DNA of 13,478 bases from Bacteroidota bacterium (GTDB lineage Bacteria; Bacteroidota; Bacteroidia; Flavobacteriales; Flavobacteriaceae): NCBI GenBank assembly GCA_006227965.1, contig SBFL01000068.1:1-13478 (forward strand), given 5' to 3'. The first letter of the stretch is position 1, and each line of letters opens with the position of its first letter. Made by a program: the position numbers and the translations under genes. Below the pieces are notes generated by a model. It did no database searches, was not told where the DNA came from, and worked only from the letters and a program-made list of their open reading frames with translations. Positions 7,279-13,478 of the stretch are shown here, piece by piece.

Positions 7279-7983
7279 TCAGGGGGTATTTTCAAGTAAG
7301 TCCTTTAGCTTTTTACCGTATTTGGAAGCCGCGATTTCAGGGGGTAATGCCCTGTATACGGAGTCAAGATATCTTGGGTTGGCATCAGATACCTCGGTGA
7401 AGGTTATGAAGGGAGCCAGATAGGAGTCCTTAATGCTCAGTGCAAAATTAAGCGTATAGAGATAGCTGCGCTTCAGGTTTTGGTCGAGGGCGGTTTGAAG
7501 GGAATCCAACTGCACTGAATCCAGGGAGCCTTCCATGGGAGACATTGCACGGACGAGTTCGAGCCGCTGCAGATTGAAGCGGGAAATATTTTCCTTAAAC
7601 ATCTGGTACTTCGCCTGGGATTCGGTCCCCTGTATATTTGCATCGGCCTCAAAGGCATTCCAGGTTGATTCTATGCGGTACCGGCCGGGTTCCCCGAAAA
7701 ATGCAATGCGGTCATCCAGGATATTATTGTCAGCCTTGCTGAGGTAGAGGTAGAAAAGATCCGGTTCCCCGACGTTGCCCTGCAGGCGAAAGGCCCCATC
7801 CCCCCTGATTTGGAGTGAATCCAGGGTTACCAGGGCGGAATCTGGGATGTACTGCAGGTAAAGGGTGCCTTTTTTCAGCCCTTTAATCCTGCCTTCCACT
7901 ACCATCATTTGTTCCCCGTCTTTCTCGCTGCATGAACCAATCAAAAGCAACAGGCCCAGAAGAAGTAATCCGTACTTTTTCAT
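7279..7983 (-). CDS. DUF4369 lipoprotein
   Basis: A 234-aa lipoprotein. The signal peptide MKKYGLLLLGLLLLIGSC places the lipobox Cys at residue 18, followed by the acidic SEKDGE, which could act as a surface-export signal as in other Bacteroidota. Residues ~28-125 fit DUF4369 (VVEGRIKGLKKGTLYLQY, LDSLQIRGDGAFRLQGNV, RIAFFGEPGRYRIES, NIQGTESQAKYQMFKENI). The C-terminal ~110 residues are helical. In many Bacteroidota DUF4369 is fused to a thioredoxin/AhpC-like domain. Here there is no CxxC and the only Cys is the lipid anchor, so this is a stand-alone form of unknown role. The start lies 55 nt downstream of the DUF819 stop; they may be co-transcribed, although CATATTTG (8001-8008 complement) is one base off a -7 box. 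Confidence 0.88.
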   Translation of the reverse strand: MKKYGLLLLGLLLLIGSCSEKDGEQMMVVEGRIKGLKKGTLYLQYIPDSALVTLDSLQIRGDGAFRLQGNVGEPDLFYLYLSKADNNILDDRIAFFGEPGRYRIESTWNAFEADANIQGTESQAKYQMFKENISRFNLQRLELVRAMSPMEGSLDSVQLDSLQTALDQNLKRSYLYTLNFALSIKDSYLAPFITFTEVSDANPRYLDSVYRALPPEIAASKYGKKLKDLLENTP

Positions 7984-8038
7984 CTGTTAGGTTTAGGAGG
8001 CAAATATGCAATATTTTTGGAAATCCTTCCAGCGGCTT

Positions 8039-9301
8039 CTACAGGTTAGAGGCCACTTCCATCAGATAGGCACATAAGAGGGCCCCGCCCGTGCCAACCA
8101 CATAACCAAGGACTGCCAACAATACGCCCACAGAACTGAGGGAGGCGTGGAATTCGGCAGCAACCACAGGGGCTGAGGCTGCTCCCCCTACATTCGCCTG
8201 GCTGCCTACTGCCAGGAAGAAAAAAGGTGCCCTTATTAGCTTGGCAACAGCGACCAGTAATCCGGCATGTATGGAGATCCATATAAGACCGAGCAGGATC
8301 AGCCCCGGGTTTTCCAGTATCCGGCTGAGGTCCATTTTCATCCCGATGGTGGCCACCAGGATATAGATAAATACGCCTCCGAGTTTGCTGGCTCCGGCCC
8401 CCTCGTAATTCTTCGCCCTGGTAAAGGACAACCCTATCCCGGCCAGGGTGGCTATAACGACCATCCAGAAGAATTTCCCGCCAAGGAAGGAGAGAAAACT
8501 CTTGGGATCTTTTACGGATTCAAAGGATTCTGCAAGATACTCGCTGAGCCCGTCTCCCGCAAAATGAGCCAGTCCGACCGCCCCGAAAGCCAGGGCTCCC
8601 ATGATCATATAATCCCTCAGGACAGGTACGCGCGTTATACTGTCCGAAAAGGCAGTCACCTTCTTTTTCAGGGCTTCAATGGAGGAGGCATCTGCCTTGA
8701 GCCAGCGGTCGATTTCCCTGTTCCTCCCAACACCAAGCAACAGGATGGCCATCCAGATATTTGCACAAACCACATCGACCAGGATCATCTCCCCGTAACG
8801 GTCCGGATTGAACTGGAAGATTTCGAACATGGCAGCCTGATTGGCTCCCCCTCCGATCCAGCTTCCGGCGATGGTGGAAAGGCCCCTCCAGATGGCGTCA
8901 AAATCATTTCCTCCCACGGTTTCCGGAGAGAAGACCGATACGATCAGAATTGCGATCGGACCCCCAATGATGATCCCAGCGGACCCTGTCAGGAACATGA
9001 TCAGTGCTTTGGAACCCAAACGCGCGATCGCCTTCAGATCGATACTCAGTGTCATCAGGACGAGGGCGGCGGGCAACAGGTAACGGCTCGCCATGAAATA
9101 CAGGTTGGAATGTTCGTCGGATACGATTCCCAGACTGGCCAGGACTGCCGGTAGCATGTAACAGAGCAGGATGGCAGGGACCCAGGTGTAAAACCTTTTC
9201 CAGAACCCTTTTCGAATCCCCGAGGTATAGAAAATCAGTCCCAGGCAGATCGCCAGCAGGCCAAAAACAATGGTGTCATTCGTAATCAGGGGTGTTTCCA
9301 T
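8039..9301 (-). CDS. DUF819 family integral membrane protein (putative transporter)
   Basis: A 420-aa inner-membrane protein with about 10-11 hydrophobic helices (for example residues 10-27, 40-60, 72-88, 98-125, 170-190, 228-245, 270-290, 305-320, 330-355, 390-418). Family-like features are ASRYLLPAALVLMTLSIDL, the Gly-rich STIAGSWIGGGANQAAMFE, and SQANVGGAASAPVVAAEFH near the C-terminus, with two related Gly/Ala/Asn-rich stretches in the two halves that suggest an internal duplication. The family is uncharacterised, and a transporter role is inferred only from topology. The start is ATG at 9299-9301 (complement). The 71-nt gap upstream holds a 13-bp palindrome (9350-9362) and a near-consensus -7 box, TATCTTTT (9324-9331 complement). 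Confidence 0.9.
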   Translation of the reverse strand: METPLITNDTIVFGLLAICLGLIFYTSGIRKGFWKRFYTWVPAILLCYMLPAVLASLGIVSDEHSNLYFMASRYLLPAALVLMTLSIDLKAIARLGSKALIMFLTGSAGIIIGGPIAILIVSVFSPETVGGNDFDAIWRGLSTIAGSWIGGGANQAAMFEIFQFNPDRYGEMILVDVVCANIWMAILLLGVGRNREIDRWLKADASSIEALKKKVTAFSDSITRVPVLRDYMIMGALAFGAVGLAHFAGDGLSEYLAESFESVKDPKSFLSFLGGKFFWMVVIATLAGIGLSFTRAKNYEGAGASKLGGVFIYILVATIGMKMDLSRILENPGLILLGLIWISIHAGLLVAVAKLIRAPFFFLAVGSQANVGGAASAPVVAAEFHASLSSVGVLLAVLGYVVGTGGALLCAYLMEVASNL

Positions 9302-9349
9302 GCATCCAGGCTGTTTCAGGGATAAAAGATACGGGAAAATTCAGAAAAG

Positions 9350-9362
9350 TTCCTGACAGGAA
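9350..9362. promoter_or_regulatory. 13-bp perfect palindrome upstream of the DUF819 gene
   Basis: TTCCTG-A-CAGGAA, symmetric around base 9356, located 49-61 nt upstream of the DUF819 start and 11 nt beyond the DUF5916 stop. The one-base centre is too short for a good terminator loop, so an operator is more plausible. No known regulator is recognised. Confidence 0.3.
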
Positions 9363-9372
9363 GGGACGGGTG

Positions 9373-11574
9373 TCAGATGTTGAGCCAATAGGTGAACTTC
9401 AGGTTGATGGACCGGAATTTCGGGCTGAAGCTGTTTACGAAGTAATTGTCGGTATAGACCAGGAAGAGGTCTGAAAGGGGGGCGAAACGCCATTGCAGAC
9501 GGGAATTGATCCCCAGATTATCCCTCTGGTTACTATACTGTATAAGGGTGGACCAGAAAATAGACTTGGAAAATGTGATCTCAACCCTCGGGACTATAAG
9601 CCAGATATCTGCCGATGGATAGGGGTCTGGCAGGGTGATTCGGTCGTACCTCAGCTGCATGCCAATAAAGGCCTTTGGCTGAATCCGCAGGTTGGCTCCA
9701 GCCTCAACAGAGAGGCGTTCCCCATTGAAAAATTCACCTATTGTGCTCTCCAGGCGATACGAAAAAATCCGCCTCCGATCCGACTGATACTGAAGGCGGG
9801 CACTGTTATAGTGATAGTCGGAATCTGCAGGCAGGGGTATGCCGTCATCGGACCCCGTCGGATCAAAGTCATCGAAAAGAAAGGTGTACTGACTGCTAAA
9901 CCGGACCTCAGCCCGTGACTGATCCCGGAAATCGGCCTCCCAGGAGCCCTGCAGGCGGTAATCCGTCAGTTGCATGTCCAGGCTGGGCTGCCAGATGGTC
10001 TGCCCGAAAAACTGAAACTTGTGATTGTTGATATAACTGTCTCTGGGCCAGAAGGTCCGCGACAGGCCGTTGGAGCCTTTGACAATATCCGTCCTTCTGA
10101 TAAAACCCAGATCGGATTGGAAGTTTTCCCCAATATATACCCAATCTACAAATCCCCCGTAGTTTCGTGAGTTGTACCTCAGGCTGGCCCCGGTAGAGAG
10201 ATCCTTTCCCCTGACATCGGGCTGGAAGGATCGGTGCATATAGAACCTGCCATTCCATAGGTTGTTCTCGGAAATCAAATTGTAATCCAATCCGACTACA
10301 CGGTTAAAGCGCTCTTCCCGGGTAATGAATTCATCACTGCCGAATGCCACCCGGTTGATGAAGAAAAACCCGATATTGGAGCGTGAGAACACCACGTGCT
10401 GCAGCGCCAGCATGGAATTGTTGTTGGAGGGTATCTCATTGGCCTCATCCTTTTCAGTCTGAATGCTGAAGAACCCGAGGCGAAATTTGGGATTCAGTTT
10501 ACCGCTTAGGCGGACCCCGCCCAGGATTGGATTTTCAATGGTATTTCCGGCGGTATCCGCTGCAATTCCGATACGTCGGGAGAAGAATGGGTTGGCATCT
10601 CGGGAACCGCCGAAATCGGCAAAAAGATCGTTGTTGTCAATAAAAAATTGTCGTTTCTCCGGCAGGGAGACCTCAAAACGACTCAGATTGGTCACCTGGT
10701 CATCCACCTCCACCTGAGAGAAATCAGGGTTGATGGTCACATCCAGATTCATGCTGTTACCAACGGAGATTTTTGCATCCCCCCCCACATCGAAAGAATT
10801 TTCCTGAACGTTGTTTTCGCGATCGTTATAGGTGCCGGCCACCAAATAAGGGATCAGGGCCATGGGAGTCCGCGATTTCCCCAGGGGTTTTTCAAAATGC
10901 ATTTCACCCATAAAAGTGAGCCCGTAAATATTCTGGTTCTGGGGAATGTGTGCCCACGTACTCTGCTCGTTGGACTGAGTGTCAAAACGATAACTGTTGA
11001 ACCTCCATTTGGTCTCGCCTTCCCTGAACTTAAAGGAAGTCAGCGGAATGACCAGTTCGCTGGTGTAGTAGGTGTCATAGATCCTGGATTCAGCCTTCCA
11101 TTTTACGTCCCAGGAGATCGTAAAACCCCTCAGGTTCAGGCCTCCTCCAGAAACAAGGCCTTCCCGCCGCACACCATAGGGATTTACCCCGAATAGAAAC
11201 GCGTTGTTGGCATCGTTGAAGGTGTCAAAAAGAAGGGTGATGTTATCCGAGTTCCCGGCCCGGAAATCCCTTTTCAGGGACTCAATGGCATAGTTGCTCC
11301 CGACAGTGTGAACGGTGATCCCAATGTAGAGATTGGTATCATCGTAAAGCATTTTAATTTCCGTTTGCTGGCGGGCAGGAATGCTGTCTACCGGAAAAAA
11401 TTCCCAGAAATTGTCGGCGGCCTCCGCCAGGCCCCAGACGTAGTCATCCAGCACCCCGTCCAGCGTAATTTCGCCGGAAATGTATTTTACAGTAAACTTT
11501 TTCTCGGGAAGCTCCTGGGAATACACCAGGACGGAGGAGAGGACAAAGATTGCCAGCCACCGCAGGATAGGCAT
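9373..11574 (-). CDS. DUF5916 outer-membrane protein with N-terminal CBM9-like domain
   Basis: A 733-aa exported protein. The signal peptide is residues 1-19 (cleavage VYS|QELP). Residues ~28-200 resemble the family 9 carbohydrate-binding-like fold common at the start of this family (GEITLDGVLDDYVW, TEIKMLYDDTNLYIGITVH, DNITLLFDTFNDANNAFLFGVNP). From ~215 the DUF5916 region runs to the C-terminus with many alternating beta-strands (MNLDVTINPDFSQVEVDDQ, PEKRQFFIDNNDLFADFG, FFSRRIGI, GVRLSGKLNPKFRLGFFSIQ) and ends FRSINLKFTYWLNI, as expected for an outer-membrane barrel. The function is unknown; an outer-membrane binding or transport role is plausible. No SusC/D or glycoside hydrolase gene lies nearby. 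A good divergent promoter lies upstream (11595-11623), so it has its own transcript and may read into DUF819. Confidence 0.92.
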   Translation of the reverse strand: MPILRWLAIFVLSSVLVYSQELPEKKFTVKYISGEITLDGVLDDYVWGLAEAADNFWEFFPVDSIPARQQTEIKMLYDDTNLYIGITVHTVGSNYAIESLKRDFRAGNSDNITLLFDTFNDANNAFLFGVNPYGVRREGLVSGGGLNLRGFTISWDVKWKAESRIYDTYYTSELVIPLTSFKFREGETKWRFNSYRFDTQSNEQSTWAHIPQNQNIYGLTFMGEMHFEKPLGKSRTPMALIPYLVAGTYNDRENNVQENSFDVGGDAKISVGNSMNLDVTINPDFSQVEVDDQVTNLSRFEVSLPEKRQFFIDNNDLFADFGGSRDANPFFSRRIGIAADTAGNTIENPILGGVRLSGKLNPKFRLGFFSIQTEKDEANEIPSNNNSMLALQHVVFSRSNIGFFFINRVAFGSDEFITREERFNRVVGLDYNLISENNLWNGRFYMHRSFQPDVRGKDLSTGASLRYNSRNYGGFVDWVYIGENFQSDLGFIRRTDIVKGSNGLSRTFWPRDSYINNHKFQFFGQTIWQPSLDMQLTDYRLQGSWEADFRDQSRAEVRFSSQYTFLFDDFDPTGSDDGIPLPADSDYHYNSARLQYQSDRRRIFSYRLESTIGEFFNGERLSVEAGANLRIQPKAFIGMQLRYDRITLPDPYPSADIWLIVPRVEITFSKSIFWSTLIQYSNQRDNLGINSRLQWRFAPLSDLFLVYTDNYFVNSFSPKFRSINLKFTYWLNI

Positions 11575-11594
11575 AGGTTTGTTTTAGTCGACTT

Positions 11595-11623
11595 CAAATG
11601 TAAGGGTTCTTAAACAAACGCAA
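11595..11623 (-). promoter_or_regulatory. Promoter of the DUF5916 gene (TTG-N18-TACATTTG)
   Basis: On the minus strand TTG (11621-11623) is followed by 18 nt and TACATTTG (11595-11602), matching the Bacteroidota TTG-N17-23-TAnnTTTG consensus. The -7 box ends 20 nt before the ATG, giving a leader of roughly 17 nt without a Shine-Dalgarno sequence. Confidence 0.65.
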
Positions 11624-11953
11624 CCTCGTTTTAAAAAACCTTTAACTAACCATTTTGGCCAGGGAACAGGAAAATTTTCAGGATCGAAAAGGAAATGTTT
11701 TAATGCTCGATGCACTGGCCAAGTAAAAGTTATGGGATGGAAATGGCTGCTGTTTTTAATGCCCAGTCCTTTGAGAGATTATGGATGTGCCCTTTTTCAT
11801 TTATTGACCTTTTTTTTTCGTGTTCTTATATGTTTTAGACCAATAAGACCGGATCTGGCACCTGCGGACCAGGTAATTTGAGAAATAGTTCGGGAACTAC
11901 ATTTCATCTGACCCAAAATAAATTGCCGGGTAGGAAACAAAGGCCTTGCGGAC
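11624..11953. other. Divergent intergenic region with no gene seen
   Basis: About 330 nt between the two outward-facing promoters. It is AT-richer than its surroundings and has only very short ORFs, such as a 7-codon and an 8-codon one near 11703 and 11781. It contains a run of nine T at 11810-11818 with no GC-rich hairpin before it, and an 8-bp inverted repeat around TGGCCA (11655-11662 and 11715-11722). No tRNA-like or rRNA-like structure was recognised. Confidence 0.5.
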
Positions 11954-11985
11954 TTGATATTTTCAAATTGGATTCTTTAATTTTG
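11954..11985 (+). promoter_or_regulatory. Promoter of the S1/P1 nuclease gene (TTG-N21-TAATTTTG)
   Basis: TTG at 11954-11956, a 21-nt spacer, then TAATTTTG at 11978-11985, matching the Bacteroidota consensus. The ATG follows 28 nt after the -7 box, predicting a leader of about 24 nt. Confidence 0.6.
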
Positions 11986-12013
11986 GCCGGACCCGAAGAC
12001 CGATCCCTGCATT

Positions 12014-12802
12014 ATGATAAACCGAATCCTGCCGGTACTCCTGGTATTTTTATCCGGCCTCACGGCATCTGCAGCCGGAACCACCCCGTTCTGGTCAAAA
12101 ACGGGACACCGTGTGATAGGCGAAGTTGCCCAGATGCACCTGTCGAGAAAGGCCGGGAAAGCGATTTCTGATCTTCTTGAGGGAGAAACGCTTGCCGAGG
12201 TTGCCAATTACGGGGATGACATCAAATCCGACCGGGCCTTCTCGGAGTTCAGTCCCTGGCATTATGTGAACTTTCCGGCAGACAAGGCCTACACGGAAGT
12301 AACCCCGGGTCCTCAGGGTGATGTTGTACAAGGGATTGAAAAATGTATCTCCATCTTAAAAGATGCACGCACATCCCGAAAGGATAAGGTATTCTACCTT
12401 AAAATGCTGATCCATCTGGTAGGGGACCTGCACCAGCCCATGCATATTGGCCGGGCTGAAGATCGCGGCGGAAACGACATTCAGCTTCAGTGGTTCGGAC
12501 GGGGCAGCAATCTGCACCGGGTTTGGGATTCGAACCTGATTGACGATTACGGGATGAGTTATTCAGAACTGGCCCGGACGCTTCCCAGATGGCCCGGGGA
12601 TAAAATTCGTCAGATTCAGCAGGGTACCCTTTATGAGTGGGTGGAGGAGATACAGGAAGTTACCAACCGGGTCTACGCCTCTGTGGAAGTTGGGGAAAAA
12701 CTTGGCTACCGCTACCGGTATGACTGGTGGGACACGGTCGAAAAGCAACTTCTTATCGGCGGGTTGCGACTTGCTGCCGTATTGAATGACATCTACGGCT
12801 AG
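12014..12802 (+). CDS. Secreted S1/P1-type zinc-dependent nuclease
   Basis: A 262-aa exported phosphodiesterase that cleaves single-stranded nucleic acids and often has 3'-nucleotidase activity with three zinc ions. The signal peptide is MINRILPVLLVFLSGLTASA. All nine metal ligands of the S1/P1 family can be placed with correct spacing: W27, H32 (TGHRVIGE), D68 (YGDD), H83 (WHYVNFP), H134, D138 and H144 (HLVGDLHQPMH), and H168 and D172 (NLHRVWDSNL). The DRGGND motif is also present. In fungal P1 the Trp is the mature N-terminus, but the likely cleavage site here (ASA|A) would leave six residues before W27. It has its own promoter, stands divergent to the DUF5916 gene, and converges on the TIGR03643 gene with 9 nt between stops. 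Probable role: periplasmic or extracellular nucleic acid scavenging for phosphate. Confidence 0.95.
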   Translation: MINRILPVLLVFLSGLTASAAGTTPFWSKTGHRVIGEVAQMHLSRKAGKAISDLLEGETLAEVANYGDDIKSDRAFSEFSPWHYVNFPADKAYTEVTPGPQGDVVQGIEKCISILKDARTSRKDKVFYLKMLIHLVGDLHQPMHIGRAEDRGGNDIQLQWFGRGSNLHRVWDSNLIDDYGMSYSELARTLPRWPGDKIRQIQQGTLYEWVEEIQEVTNRVYASVEVGEKLGYRYRYDWWDTVEKQLLIGGLRLAAVLNDIYG

Positions 12803-12811
12803 CCCCAGGCC

Positions 12812-13096
12812 TTATATTCGTTTGGAAATCACATTGCGGCTGATTTGCCTCTGGCGACTGCATTTAAAACGGTTGACCTGCCTTATCCGGAGTTGCCGGT
12901 GCTTGGTCATCCGTCCCTGAACCCGCCGGCGCCATCTCCTGAAACTCCCAGGTTTCAGTTCGGTGCGCATCAGCGCTATCACCTGGGCTTCCGACAGGCC
13001 AAACTGGAATTTGATGGCTTCAAAGGGCGTCCGGTCTTCCCAGGCCATTTCAATGATGCGGTCTGTTGCTTCCGGTGCAAGTAGTGGAATTCCCAT
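12812..13096 (-). CDS. TIGR03643 family small protein
   Basis: A 94-aa basic cytosolic protein. The diagnostic core is DRIIEMAWEDRTPFEAI followed by FGLSEAQVIALMRTELKP and SFRRWRRRVQGRMTKH, a helix-turn-helix-like arrangement with a strongly basic C-terminal third. The family (also called DUF2805) has no established biochemical function; members are often found near cryptochrome/photolyase-type genes in other bacteria. Here it lies 39 nt downstream of an AlkB-like gene on the same strand, suggesting co-transcription and a link to DNA or nucleic acid damage. A TATTTTTA sequence just upstream (13101-13108 complement) is one base off the -7 consensus, so a private promoter is also possible. Confidence 0.9.
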   Translation of the reverse strand: MGIPLLAPEATDRIIEMAWEDRTPFEAIKFQFGLSEAQVIALMRTELKPGSFRRWRRRVQGRMTKHRQLRIRQVNRFKCSRQRQISRNVISKRI

Positions 13097-13135
13097 AACA
13101 TAAAAATACTGCGAAGCTCTCGTACATCGAAATTG

Positions 13136-13478
13136 CTATAACTTCTTATTTATGTTCCGAAAGGTAAGGTTTATACGGGGTTTGACAGGTTTACGAGTCT
13201 TGGGGACCTGGTGTAGCCAGTTGTGCTGCATGGGACCCCCCATCACCAAAAGGCTTCCATGTCCCAGGCTCATGCGGTACCTGAGGGACTTTTGGCGGCG
13301 GTGTTTCAGGTGGAACGATCTGGTCTCCCCAAGGGAAACAGAAGCGATCACCGGATTTGTTCCCAGCTCTTTTTCATTATCCGCATGCCAGCCATTGCTG
13401 TCATTCCCATCTCTATAGAGGTTTAGCAGACAGGTGGTGAAGGTATGGCCGGACCGTTGTTCCACCCTGTGTTTTAGA
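13136..13478 (-). CDS. AlkB-like alpha-ketoglutarate/Fe(II)-dependent dioxygenase, C-terminal part (5' end outside window)
   Basis: The last 114 residues of an AlkB family enzyme, which oxidatively removes alkyl groups from nucleic acid bases. The Fe(II) ligands are visible: the HxD pair in GWHADNEKELG and the distal His in MQHNWLHQVPK. The 2-oxoglutarate-binding Arg follows in PRINLTFR. The LNLYRDGNDSNGWHADNE stretch is typical of the short ALKBH2/3-like bacterial group. A GTG at 13463-13465 could be taken as a start, but the frame stays open to the window edge (LKHRVEQRSGHTF), and the expected N-terminal half is missing, so the gene is cut by the window rather than truncated. The TIGR03643 gene follows 39 nt after its stop. 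Confidence 0.92.
   Translation of the reverse strand, partial: LKHRVEQRSGHTFTTCLLNLYRDGNDSNGWHADNEKELGTNPVIASVSLGETRSFHLKHRRQKSLRYRMSLGHGSLLVMGGPMQHNWLHQVPKTRKPVKPRINLTFRNINKKL

Noticed and set aside
8267..9154. Long 295-codon open frame on the plus strand opposite the DUF819 gene
   Set aside because: It is a shadow of the antisense membrane-protein gene: charged, low-complexity translation, no recognised motifs, and the minus-strand protein is clearly real.
10648..11196. 182-codon plus-strand frame inside the DUF5916 gene, and a similar one at 9493-9918
   Set aside because: Both overlap a confidently identified gene on the other strand and encode no recognisable protein.
11655..11722. 8-bp inverted repeat (ttggccag ... 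ctggccaa) in the divergent region
   Set aside because: The arms are 52 nt apart and each contains the common self-palindrome TGGCCA; chance occurrence is likely.
11878..12171. 97-codon frame overlapping the nuclease promoter and its 5' end
   Set aside because: It spans the TAATTTTG promoter and the start of the S1/P1 nuclease in a different frame, and its translation has no family resemblance.

Overview
The window looks like a chromosomal segment from a marine-type member of the Flavobacteriaceae (Bacteroidota) with fairly high GC for that family, perhaps a Robiginitalea-like organism. That genus is a guess from gene content, not an identification. The evidence is a PorP/SprF protein, a CHU_C-type (type B) type IX secretion sorting domain, DUF4369 and DUF5916 proteins, almost no Shine-Dalgarno sequences, and several TAnnTTTG promoter boxes typical of the phylum.

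Layout: (1) 1-4512, plus strand: a type IX secretion surface module. It holds the end of a large repetitive surface protein, broken by a 19-nt deletion/frameshift at 578/579; a 670-aa secreted protein with two cadherin-like domains, a calcium-binding Asp-rich stalk and a CHU_C sorting domain; and a PorP/SprF outer-membrane protein. The genes are 21 and 4 nt apart and probably co-transcribed. (2) 4570-6951, plus strand: a compact housekeeping operon, idi-queD-peroxiredoxin-manA, with junctions of -4, 0 and +4 nt and a -7 promoter box almost touching the first start codon. (3) 7004-7273, plus: a small 89-aa protein of unknown function with its own -7 box. (4) 7279-11574, minus strand: a DUF4369 lipoprotein, a DUF819 membrane protein and a DUF5916 outer-membrane protein. 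(5) 11575-12013: a divergent intergenic region with one good promoter on each side. (6) 12014-12802, plus: a secreted S1/P1-type zinc nuclease. (7) 12812-13478, minus: a TIGR03643-family protein preceded by an AlkB-like dioxygenase that runs off the window end.

The most interesting region is the first. The repeat protein has no recognisable type IX sorting domain but ends in a distinct, non-repetitive ~100-residue domain. It sits directly upstream of a CHU_C protein and a PorP/SprF protein, the kind of partner that type B cargo such as SprB is known to need. The frameshift lies exactly where a perfect 95-bp direct repeat ends, which points to repeat-mediated rearrangement, phase-variation-like decay, or an assembly artefact. 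The remaining genes are mostly recognisable families with intact catalytic residues.
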